The position numbers and the translations under genes were made by a program. A stretch of 64,000 nt of DNA from Methylopumilus sp036745495 (lineage in GTDB: Bacteria; Pseudomonadota; Gammaproteobacteria; Burkholderiales; Methylophilaceae): contig DAIOGA010000002.1 in the NCBI GenBank assembly GCA_036745495.1, positions 39,193 through 103,192 of the forward strand, given 5' to 3'. This document shows positions 55,526 through 63,201 of this stretch, one piece after another. The notes beneath the pieces were generated by a model. It worked only from the letters and a program-made list of their open reading frames with translations, was not told the DNA's origin and made no database searches. Within the stretch, counting starts at the first letter, position 1. Each line of letters opens with the position of its first letter.

Positions 55526-55894
55526 ATGAAATTTCACTTAATTCAATCTGACAATAAAAATCTCATCACAGGATACGATTTAAACTGGGTGGAAGTAAAT
55601 CAAGAGCGCCATCATTCAAGTCTTATCGTGACACCCACTCAACTACTTCTTGAATGGCCAGTCAAAAGCATTAAAGATATCAAAGAAAATAGTTTTGAGG
55701 CTATTGAATCTTTGAATGTTGAAATCATTTTATTGGGCACTGGAAATATACAAGAACATCTTGAGCCAAGACTTTTGGAATATTTTTCAAAGAAAAATAT
55801 GGCTGTTGAATCTATGAATAATCAATCTGCGTGTAGAACTTATAATATTTTGGCTAATGAAGAGCGCAAGGTTTTACTCGCGCTTATGCTTTAA
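55526..55894 (+). CDS. Mth938-like domain protein (DUF498)
   Basis: 122 residues. It fits the Mth938/NDUFAF3-like family: strand SLIVTPTQLLLEWPV, then IILLGTGNIQEHL and the CRTYNILANEERKVLLALML end. Human NDUFAF3 helps assemble complex I; bacterial members have no settled function but often lie beside protein-export or respiratory genes. Here it stands between alaA (divergent, 106-bp gap) and fabB. Its stop shares the palindrome TTAA (55891-55894) with fabB. Confidence 0.85.
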   Translation: MKFHLIQSDNKNLITGYDLNWVEVNQERHHSSLIVTPTQLLLEWPVKSIKDIKENSFEAIESLNVEIILLGTGNIQEHLEPRLLEYFSKKNMAVESMNNQSACRTYNILANEERKVLLALML

Positions 55895-57123
55895 AGATTT
55901 TTTGTTGAAAATACAAGACAGGCGTTTGTGCCGCCAAAACCGAAGCTATTTGAAATTGCCGTTTTCACTTCGATATTATCAATACGCTTTGTCACAATGG
56001 GAAGATCTTTAGCTAAAGGATCGAGTTCTTCAATATTCACTGATGGTGCAATAAATTTATTTTCCATCATGATGAGACTATAAATTGCTTCATTCACTCC
56101 AGCCGCTCCTAAAGCATGGCCAGATAAAGATTTTGTAGATGCGATATGTGGCATAGGGCCATATTTATTGTCTCCAAATACAGTGCGGATTGCTTCGAGT
56201 TCTTTAACATCGCCCACAGGGGTACTTGTGCCATGTGTATTCATATAATCGACATGGTCGATTCCCTGGAGTGCTAGCGCCATACATCGCTCTGCACCTT
56301 CACCACTTGGTGCCACCATATCATAACCATCAGATGTTGCGCCGTAACCTACGACCTCTGCGTAAATTTTTGCATTACGTGCTTTTGCATGCTCATACTC
56401 TTCTAGAACTAAAATACCGCCGCCGCCAGAGATTACAAAACCATCTCGATTAACATCATAAGTACGTGAGGCTTTTTCTGGCGTGTCATTGTATTTACTT
56501 GAAAGGGCTCCCATACCATCAAACATGAAAGAAAGCGTCCAATGCTCTTCTTCGGCGCCACCTGCAAAAATAATATCTTGTTTACCTAGTTGAATTTGTT
56601 CAACACCTGCACCAATACAATGAGCACTGGTTGAACATGCTGAAGTAATCGCATAATTCACACCTTTAATTTTGGCACCCGTTGCAAGACATGCTGAAAC
56701 GCCACTCGCCATAGCTTTAGTGACCATATAAGGACCTACACGTCGAATACCTTTTTCTCGTATGGTATCTATACCCTCTAAAATACTTTCATGTGAAGCA
56801 CCGCCTGCGCCCACAATCAAACCGGTACGTATATTTGAGACCATAGCTTCGGATAAGGCTGAATCAGCGATCGCTTCTTGCATAGCGAGCCAAGCATAGG
56901 CATGGCCTTTTGCCATGAAGCGAAATAATTTTCGATCGATCAATTCTTCAAGATTGAGATTTTTAATGGAGCCTGCAATATGTGACCTTAACCCCATAGC
57001 AGCATATTCCGGCTGGAATGTAATGCCAGAACGAGCATTAAATAAGCTGTCATACACTTCTTTTTTATTATTACCTAAGCTAGAGACAATCCCAAGCCCA
57101 GTAACAACAACACGACGAGTCAT
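55891..57123 (-). CDS. fabB: 3-oxoacyl-ACP synthase I (FabB)
   Basis: 410 residues of the ketoacyl synthase fold. The active-site cysteine is in SACSTSAHCIG, with the catalytic histidines in MNTHGTSTPVGD and KSLSGHALGAAGVNEA. Adjacent fabA and length favour FabB (KAS I) over FabF. It elongates the cis unsaturated intermediate made by FabA. It lies 24 bp after fabA on the same strand. Confidence 0.93.
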   Translation of the reverse strand: MTRRVVVTGLGIVSSLGNNKKEVYDSLFNARSGITFQPEYAAMGLRSHIAGSIKNLNLEELIDRKLFRFMAKGHAYAWLAMQEAIADSALSEAMVSNIRTGLIVGAGGASHESILEGIDTIREKGIRRVGPYMVTKAMASGVSACLATGAKIKGVNYAITSACSTSAHCIGAGVEQIQLGKQDIIFAGGAEEEHWTLSFMFDGMGALSSKYNDTPEKASRTYDVNRDGFVISGGGGILVLEEYEHAKARNAKIYAEVVGYGATSDGYDMVAPSGEGAERCMALALQGIDHVDYMNTHGTSTPVGDVKELEAIRTVFGDNKYGPMPHIASTKSLSGHALGAAGVNEAIYSLIMMENKFIAPSVNIEELDPLAKDLPIVTKRIDNIEVKTAISNSFGFGGTNACLVFSTKNL

Positions 57124-57147
57124 GCAACGCCTCCCATTAAATAACGA

Positions 57148-57663
57148 TCAAAAATTATCGGTACGAGTGAATAAACCTACACGCAAATCTTTAGCATGAT
57201 AAATCTCTCGGCCATCAATAGACATTTTAGCATCTGCAATACCCATGATTAATTTACGCATAATTACTCTCTTTAAATCAATAACATAGGTAATTTTTTT
57301 AGCTGTAGGCAATACTTGGCCTGAAAACTTAATTTCGCCGCCGCCTAATGCGCGCCCTCTTCCTAAGCCACCTTTCCAACCTAGGTAAAAGCCCACTAAT
57401 TGCCACATCGCATCAAGACCCAAGCAGCCTGGCATCACGGGATCACCTTCAAAATGACACCCAAAGAACCAGAGGTCTTTATTAACATCTAATTCCGCAA
57501 TAATTTGGCCATTACCATACTCGCCACCCTCATCCGTAATGGAAACGATACGATCAAACATAAGCATAGGGGGCAGGGGAAGCTGCGCGTTGCCTGGACC
57601 AAACATTTCTCCTCGACCGCAGGACAAAAGCTCTTCTTTTGTATAACTATTTTTTTTAGACAT
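57148..57663 (-). CDS. fabA: 3-hydroxydecanoyl-ACP dehydratase/isomerase
   Basis: 171 residues from the ATG at 57663, which starts SKKNSYTKEELLSCGRGEMFG, in register with E. coli FabA (172 residues); an ATG at 57717 would add 18 unrelated residues. The catalytic His and Asp are in CHFEGDPVMPGCLGLDAMWQ. It introduces the cis double bond for unsaturated fatty acids. It pairs with fabB and is divergent from mxaR across a 160-bp gap containing a 19-bp palindrome. Confidence 0.96.
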   Translation of the reverse strand: MSKKNSYTKEELLSCGRGEMFGPGNAQLPLPPMLMFDRIVSITDEGGEYGNGQIIAELDVNKDLWFFGCHFEGDPVMPGCLGLDAMWQLVGFYLGWKGGLGRGRALGGGEIKFSGQVLPTAKKITYVIDLKRVIMRKLIMGIADAKMSIDGREIYHAKDLRVGLFTRTDNF

Positions 57664-57742
57664 TGAATTTATATACTGCTGATAAAAAGATCGTGAAAAA
57701 TTATTCGTTGATAACACAAGTATTTTATCGTGTTTTTATCTA

Positions 57743-57784
57743 TTTACCCCTACAAATTATTAAGCTACTATGAAATTCATAGTA
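57743..57784 (+). promoter_or_regulatory. Candidate mxaR promoter overlapping a 19-bp palindrome
   Basis: TACTATGAA (57766-57774), one central A and TTCATAGTA (57776-57784) form a perfect inverted repeat with 9-bp arms. TTTACC at 57743-57748 lies 17 bp before TACTAT, so the palindrome would cover a -10 box for mxaR. AGGGA then ATG follow at 57824. The site also lies 103 bp upstream of fabA on the other strand. Promoter assignment is inference. Confidence 0.5.
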
Positions 57785-57823
57785 AAACAGTCAACTAACA
57801 ATTTCATCTATTAGGGATTCGAT

Positions 57824-58840
57824 ATGAGCGACCAAAATCTGGCCGACTGGAGAAAGCTTGCAGTCAAACTTGAAGCAGAAATTAATAAAGTTATCGTAGG
57901 ACAAGAGAGTCCTATTAGGCTCATTACCACTTCAATTTTTGCGCGCGGTCACGTTCTTCTTGAGGGTGATGTAGGGGTTGGAAAAACAACATTACTTAAA
58001 GCTTTTACGCGAGCGATTGGTGGTGGCTACCAGCGTATTGAAGGCACGATTGATCTAATGCCAAACGATCTTATCTATCACACCTATCTTGGTGAAGACG
58101 GTAAGCCGCATGTTAGCCCAGGTCCTATTTTAATGTCGGGTAGCGATCTATCCATTTTCTTTTTTAATGAAATTAACCGTGCAAGACCACAAGTGCATTC
58201 ATTACTCTTAAGAATCATGGCAGAAAAAACATTATCTGCATTTAATAAAGAACATCACTTCCCTCACATGGTGGTATTCGCTGATCGAAATCAAGTGGAA
58301 CGCGAAGAAACATTTGAAATTCCTTCAGCGGCTCGTGATCGTTTCATGATGGAAATACCAATTCTTATTCCAAAAGCAGATGAGATGATGAAAGATTTGG
58401 TCTTTGAAACAAAATTCCATAACGCAGATAAACTTATTGAGGAAGTTGAACCTAATCTTATTAAATTTAATAAGCTCAACGAGCTTTCAGAAACGATTCA
58501 AGAAAACATTAAAGCCACAGATGCATTAAAAAACTATGCATTGCGCTTATGGAAAGCCACAAAAAATCCTGGTGATTATGGTATTAAATTATCCGATATT
58601 GATATGAATCGTTTGATCGTATCAGGTGCAAGTCCTCGCGGCATGAGTATGATGATGAAGGCAGCGCGTGTAAATGCATGGCTTCATGATCGAACATCAG
58701 TAACACCCGCCGATATTCATGCGGTATTCCACGAAACTATTGCCCATCGACTCGTATTTAATCCTGTATATGAAATGAGAAGAACAATCATTGCGCGTGA
58801 TTTAACCAATGGCATTTTAAACGTCATCAACGCGCCTTAA
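57824..58840 (+). CDS. mxaR: MoxR-family AAA+ ATPase MxaR
   Basis: 338 residues. Walker A LEGDVGVGKTTLLKAF near 50, a Walker B variant FFFNEINRARPQVHS in which Asn stands for the usual Asp, sensor 1 region FADRNQVEREETFEIP and arginine finger AARDRF. The C-terminal lid is the AAA_lid of MoxR. MoxR ATPases act with von Willebrand A proteins as chaperones for metal or cofactor insertion. Order R-S-A-C-K-L downstream matches the methylotroph mxa cluster, where these genes are needed for active methanol dehydrogenase. mxaS follows by 5 bp. Confidence 0.88.
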   Translation: MSDQNLADWRKLAVKLEAEINKVIVGQESPIRLITTSIFARGHVLLEGDVGVGKTTLLKAFTRAIGGGYQRIEGTIDLMPNDLIYHTYLGEDGKPHVSPGPILMSGSDLSIFFFNEINRARPQVHSLLLRIMAEKTLSAFNKEHHFPHMVVFADRNQVEREETFEIPSAARDRFMMEIPILIPKADEMMKDLVFETKFHNADKLIEEVEPNLIKFNKLNELSETIQENIKATDALKNYALRLWKATKNPGDYGIKLSDIDMNRLIVSGASPRGMSMMMKAARVNAWLHDRTSVTPADIHAVFHETIAHRLVFNPVYEMRRTIIARDLTNGILNVINAP

Positions 58841-58845
58841 ATCAG

Positions 58846-59706
58846 ATGGTTCAAACTACTCCATTATTTGATTACCACATTGGTTGGAAATCTAAAGGTA
58901 AACACCCTGGTCGCCATAAAAGCAATCAGAGGGGTATGGGAATTGAGTTTGCAGGACACACAACTCTTCTTTCTTACCCTGATCCAAGACGTATTGATAT
59001 TCGCCAATCCATTCGAGATCCGCTAGGTGAGATTCACGTCAAAATATTTAATCAACGAAGCGCGACACCGGTCATAATTGTTTGTGATTTATCTGCCAGT
59101 ATGAATTTTGGCGGAAAAAATAAAAAAATTAATCTAGCTGCTGAAGTCGCACAATCTATAGCGCATTCAGTCATAGATCGTCATGATGCTCTAGGTCTCA
59201 TTGGTTTTGATGATGAAATCAGAGAAGATTGGTTAGCGCCTATTTCATTTAGGTCACAACATGCATTTACACTTATCAATGAACTTAAAAACTATACATC
59301 AGCTAACAAATCAAATCGAGCAATCAAAGATCTCTATCAGTATATGCCTCGTGAACGCTCGCTCATTTTCTTTATCTCAGACTTTCACATGCCTGAAGTT
59401 GATTTAGAAAATTGCTTATCTAACCTTATGAGACATCATGTGGTGCCTGTTGTTTTATGGGACAAAAAAGAATATAGCAACCTCCCTAATTTTGGTATTG
59501 TCACAATTACCGATCCTGAGAATGGTAAAAAAAATACGCTTTTCTTAAGGAAAGAATTAAAAGAAAAAATTATTGATTCTTTCGAAAAAAGACGCGCTGT
59601 TATTACAAAGGCTTTTATGAATTTTGATATTCCACCGTTTTTTGTCGATGAACGTTTTGATGCAAACAAAATGACTGAATACTTTAATCAATTTGTAGGT
59701 GCCTAA
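58846..59706 (+). CDS. mxaS: DUF58 / von Willebrand A-like protein MxaS
   Basis: 286 residues. The MIDAS-type metal site DLSASMNFGG lies near residue 83, with ISDFHMPE as the later acidic motif. The preceding GMGIEFAGHTTLLSYPDPRRIDIR segment is the DUF58 hallmark. It has no signal peptide, so it is likely to be cytoplasmic and to work with MxaR. Between mxaR (5-bp gap) and mxaA (1-bp gap). Confidence 0.86.
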   Translation: MVQTTPLFDYHIGWKSKGKHPGRHKSNQRGMGIEFAGHTTLLSYPDPRRIDIRQSIRDPLGEIHVKIFNQRSATPVIIVCDLSASMNFGGKNKKINLAAEVAQSIAHSVIDRHDALGLIGFDDEIREDWLAPISFRSQHAFTLINELKNYTSANKSNRAIKDLYQYMPRERSLIFFISDFHMPEVDLENCLSNLMRHHVVPVVLWDKKEYSNLPNFGIVTITDPENGKKNTLFLRKELKEKIIDSFEKRRAVITKAFMNFDIPPFFVDERFDANKMTEYFNQFVGA

Positions 59707-59707
59707 C

Positions 59708-60703
59708 ATGATGAAATATTTTATTTCTTTATGTTTGCTCTTACTGTCAATTTCTAGTTTTGCACTTGATGTCCAGGAGTGGCCGGATGTTGAAGAAGGA
59801 ATTGTGACTATCAAAATAAAAGAGCCTTTGCAGCGTGTGGGTTATACAGTAGGTGATAAATCTCAAAGACATGTAGAGGTTACTATTAAAAAGCCTTATG
59901 TGCTTATTAAAGAGTCCTTACCCATTCCAGGTTACGAAAGAAAATATAAAGGACAAGATCTTGGCATTGTTTTAGATGCCATGGAGCATGACTTAAAAGA
60001 AAGTAAAACTTCATCTACTTTAACACTCGATCTCACATATCAAATTTTTACAAATAATGTGGTCGCTAAACCAGGCTTTTTACCTGCCGAATATATTCGA
60101 GTATTAAATCCAAATGATCCTGAAAAGAAAGTATTTAAATATAGAATCCCAGAACGTCAAATTGCAATTTCTCCTTTATCTATTTTTGGCAATATAAAAA
60201 TTGAAGAGGATATGAGCCCATTAAGAGGTGTCTTTTTAATGGATGAAGAAGGCCCTATTAAAACCTTAAAATACTCAGGAATTATTGCGCTCATTTCTTT
60301 ACTTGGTCTTATTTATATTTATAGTCAATATGCATGGCTACCGAATAAACGCGGTGTATTTGCAAGAGCTCATCGTTCAATTAATAAACTTAAAGCCACA
60401 CCCGCTTCAATTCAAAAAGCTATGACGGAGATGCATCGTGCTTTTGATCTTGTGACTGAGAAAACACTTTTTAAAGATAACCTGCACGATCTTTATGCAA
60501 AAAATCCTTCATTTAAAAATATCGATGTAGAACTTAAAGAGTTTTTTAAGCTTTCAACACTGGTATTCTTTAATACCTCACATAAAAAACATAATCACGA
60601 AGAAGCATTCAAATGGCTTAGAAATTTTTCGAGACATTGTCGAGATTGTGAAAGAAAACTTATTGTTGATAAAAAATCTCTCGTGGTAGGTGTCGCAAAA
60701 TGA
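59708..60703 (+). CDS. mxaA: Methanol dehydrogenase maturation protein MxaA
   Basis: 331 residues from the ATG at 59708, which has AGGTG at good spacing (a GTG at 59699 is in frame but lies inside mxaS). Sec signal peptide MKYFISLCLLLLSISSFA, a beta-rich periplasmic domain (about 20-190), one membrane helix (GIIALISLLGLIYIYS, near 195-210) and a cytoplasmic helical tail. In methylotrophs mxaA mutants make methanol dehydrogenase lacking calcium. No direct motif shows this; the call rests on topology and position between mxaS and mxaC. It overlaps mxaC by 4 bp. Confidence 0.8.
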   Translation: MMKYFISLCLLLLSISSFALDVQEWPDVEEGIVTIKIKEPLQRVGYTVGDKSQRHVEVTIKKPYVLIKESLPIPGYERKYKGQDLGIVLDAMEHDLKESKTSSTLTLDLTYQIFTNNVVAKPGFLPAEYIRVLNPNDPEKKVFKYRIPERQIAISPLSIFGNIKIEEDMSPLRGVFLMDEEGPIKTLKYSGIIALISLLGLIYIYSQYAWLPNKRGVFARAHRSINKLKATPASIQKAMTEMHRAFDLVTEKTLFKDNLHDLYAKNPSFKNIDVELKEFFKLSTLVFFNTSHKKHNHEEAFKWLRNFSRHCRDCERKLIVDKKSLVVGVAK

Positions 60704-61677
60704 CATTTTCATTTCCATGGGTACTGTGGTTTATTCCTTTAGCATTTATTCCTCTTCTTTTTAAAGAAGCATCTTTGCAATATTACTCATGGAATGAATT
60801 AATCCCAAAAGATCGGCTCTCAAGAATTATTTCCATAATTTTAAAATTTATCGCGACTCTGATTCTAATCACAATCATCCTCGGATTAAGCGGTCCACAT
60901 ACTCATCAAAGAGAAATTGAAAAAACAGGCATAGGCGCTCAAATCGGTCTAGTCTTAGATCGAAGTGCAAGCATGGACGATCCTTTTGCAGGTAACGATC
61001 AATCAAAAGTTGGTGAAATGAAATCTGCGGCAGCAGCTAGATTGATTACGGATTTTGTAAAATCAAGAACTAATGACATGATTGGCATGGTTTCCTTTAG
61101 CAATTCTGGGATGTATGTTTTACCTCTTACCGACAATAAAAATGCCATTATTTCTGCAGTGAGAGCCACGGCAGGTAATGCATTATTTCAAACTAATATT
61201 GGAAGCGGCCTTACAACTGGGGCTGAATTATTCAATAAAGTTCCAGACTCAGGTTCAAGAGCGATGATTTTACTTTCAGATGGTGGAGGTCGGATTGATG
61301 CAGCCACTCAAGAAAAAATTAAAGACTGGTTTGGCCGCTTTAAAATTAGCCTTTATTGGATTGTGTTAAGACAACCTGGCGGTATCAGTATTTTTAATAC
61401 TTCATTTAAGGCACGAGATGACGAACCACTTCCACCTCAAATTGAACTTAATGAATTTTTTAAAACACTTCATTCACCTTTCCAGGCTTATGAAGCCGAA
61501 GATCCAAAAACACTTCAAAAAGCAATCGAGGACATCAATCAAAAAGAAAAAAAGCCTATTAAATACTTTGAAAGAATTCCAGGGCAGGATTATTCAACCC
61601 ATTGCTTTGTCGCCGCAACTCTAATGATGATTGCTCTTCTTACGCTTAAATTGATCGAGGTGAGATCATGGCTTTAA
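60700..61677 (+). CDS. mxaC: von Willebrand A membrane protein MxaC (BatA-like)
   Basis: 325 residues: two N-terminal membrane helices (about 5-20 and 44-65), a periplasmic or cytoplasmic VWA domain with MIDAS DRSASMDDPF near 89, the T of FQTNIGSGL and LLSDGGGRID, and a C-terminal helix (FVAATLMMIALLTLK). The layout equals BatA proteins. It is part of the methanol dehydrogenase maturation set, overlapping mxaA by 4 bp and mxaK by 10 bp. Confidence 0.84.
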   Translation: MTFSFPWVLWFIPLAFIPLLFKEASLQYYSWNELIPKDRLSRIISIILKFIATLILITIILGLSGPHTHQREIEKTGIGAQIGLVLDRSASMDDPFAGNDQSKVGEMKSAAAARLITDFVKSRTNDMIGMVSFSNSGMYVLPLTDNKNAIISAVRATAGNALFQTNIGSGLTTGAELFNKVPDSGSRAMILLSDGGGRIDAATQEKIKDWFGRFKISLYWIVLRQPGGISIFNTSFKARDDEPLPPQIELNEFFKTLHSPFQAYEAEDPKTLQKAIEDINQKEKKPIKYFERIPGQDYSTHCFVAATLMMIALLTLKLIEVRSWL

Positions 61678-62222
61678 TAACTAAAAATCTTTTTAGCACC
61701 AAAAAACTTACTTGGTTTTTTGCGATCCTTCTTATTACATCAATCGGCATATTCATTAAACAATTTATTGAATTCAAAAATATTAAAACATTTAATCAAG
61801 AAATTACTGAAGGCAAATCACCTCATATGTTTATCAATAGCTTTGAAGCCCGATACGCAACAGCTTACTGGCTTACAACTAAAGAAAGATATAAGGAAGC
61901 TAATATACTTTTTTCAAATCTTTTACCTATCGCTTCATCAACGCAAAAAGCAGCTATTCATTACAACATTGGCAATATCTTCTTTAGACGTGCCTTAGCC
62001 CTCAATGGCACAGATATGACTGTAAAAAATGAGACAGAATATTTATTTAGGCAAGCGAAAGCAGCTTACATGCTTTCTATTAAGATTGATAACCATGCGT
62101 GGGATGTAAAACATAACCTCGATCGCGTTCTTATGATTTTACCTGCTAATCCAACACCTGGTATTGGGGACTCAGACTCACCTGGACTTATTCTAGGCAA
62201 TGTTCCTGTAGGCTTACCTTAA
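61668..62222 (+). CDS. mxaK: MxaK-like membrane-anchored protein
   Basis: 184 residues: an N-terminal membrane helix (TWFFAILLITSIGIFI) and a helical TPR-like region (YATAYWLTTKERYKEANILFSNL, then IHYNIGNIFFRRAL). The end is Pro/Gly-rich. It has no catalytic motif. The name is by position between mxaC and mxaL in the R-S-A-C-K-L order; the TPR-like pattern suits a scaffold. Its start overlaps mxaC by 10 bp and mxaL follows by 4 bp. Confidence 0.75.
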   Translation: MALITKNLFSTKKLTWFFAILLITSIGIFIKQFIEFKNIKTFNQEITEGKSPHMFINSFEARYATAYWLTTKERYKEANILFSNLLPIASSTQKAAIHYNIGNIFFRRALALNGTDMTVKNETEYLFRQAKAAYMLSIKIDNHAWDVKHNLDRVLMILPANPTPGIGDSDSPGLILGNVPVGLP

Positions 62223-62226
62223 ATCT

Positions 62227-63201
62227 ATGAAAGAGTGGCTTAAAAAAATAAAATCGAAATCTAATCTCGATTTTGACACCGTCTCACTCATGTTGTCGAT
62301 TGGATTGATGATGCTCGCTATTATTAATCCATCAATACCCCTCAAACACAATATCTATAACTACATGTTTGTGGCTGACATCTCTCAAAGTATGAACACT
62401 GTCGATATGTCTATCATGAATAAACCGATTTCAAGACTCGAATATATGAAGCATAGCCTTCATGAAATCATGTCAGAACTTCCCTGTGGTACAAAAGTAA
62501 GTATTGGTATGTTTGTAGGCGTGAGTGTTGCTGCATCTTATACACCTATTGAAGTTTGTGAAAACTTTGATGCCATAGAAGATACCATTGATCATTTAGA
62601 TTGGCGCTCAGGTTGGTCAGGCAATTCTCGTATTCGAGAATCTTTTTTTAATTTAGCGCGCTTAATTAGAAGCTTTCCTGAAAATTCGCAAGTGGTTTAT
62701 TTTACTGATGGAGAAGAAGCTCCAAAGCTCCACGCATTTAATACAAAAGATCTTGCTCAATTCCAAGGCGGTAATGATTGGGTTATTGTGGGGATTGGGA
62801 GTCTTAAAGGAGCACCCATTCCAAAATTAGATGGCAAGAATCAACTCATTGGTTATTGGTCAAATGACAGTTTTGCCTTGCAGCCAGGTATTGCGCAAAT
62901 CTCTGAAGCGAATATTGGTACGCGAGATGATAATGTGGCAGGTGGCGAGAGCGATCGTTATATGTCTAAATTAGATGAAGCTTATTTGAAAGATATTACA
63001 AAGCAAATAAACGGTATATATGTGAGAGGTGATTCGGTATTGAATATATTGAGCGCAATGAAAAAACAAAAGCCTGCCTGGCAGGATACAGCAGATTTTC
63101 ATCTTAAATGGTTTTTTGCCTCTCTTGCAGGTATCATTTTTAGCCTTCGATTTATTTCGATCAAACAAATAAAACAATATGTCACTAGATTTAGAAAATA
63201 A
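62227..63201 (+). CDS. mxaL: von Willebrand A membrane protein MxaL
   Basis: 324 residues. An N-terminal helix (SLMLSIGLMMLAIINPSI), VWA domain with MIDAS DISQSMNTVDMS near residue 50 and VVYFTDGEEAP, and a C-terminal helix (WFFASLAGIIFSLRF). It is the third metal-site VWA/DUF58 protein in the cluster, after MxaS and MxaC. Its last 23 bp overlap ygfZ in another frame. mxaD and later mxa genes are not found after it. Confidence 0.83.
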   Translation: MKEWLKKIKSKSNLDFDTVSLMLSIGLMMLAIINPSIPLKHNIYNYMFVADISQSMNTVDMSIMNKPISRLEYMKHSLHEIMSELPCGTKVSIGMFVGVSVAASYTPIEVCENFDAIEDTIDHLDWRSGWSGNSRIRESFFNLARLIRSFPENSQVVYFTDGEEAPKLHAFNTKDLAQFQGGNDWVIVGIGSLKGAPIPKLDGKNQLIGYWSNDSFALQPGIAQISEANIGTRDDNVAGGESDRYMSKLDEAYLKDITKQINGIYVRGDSVLNILSAMKKQKPAWQDTADFHLKWFFASLAGIIFSLRFISIKQIKQYVTRFRK

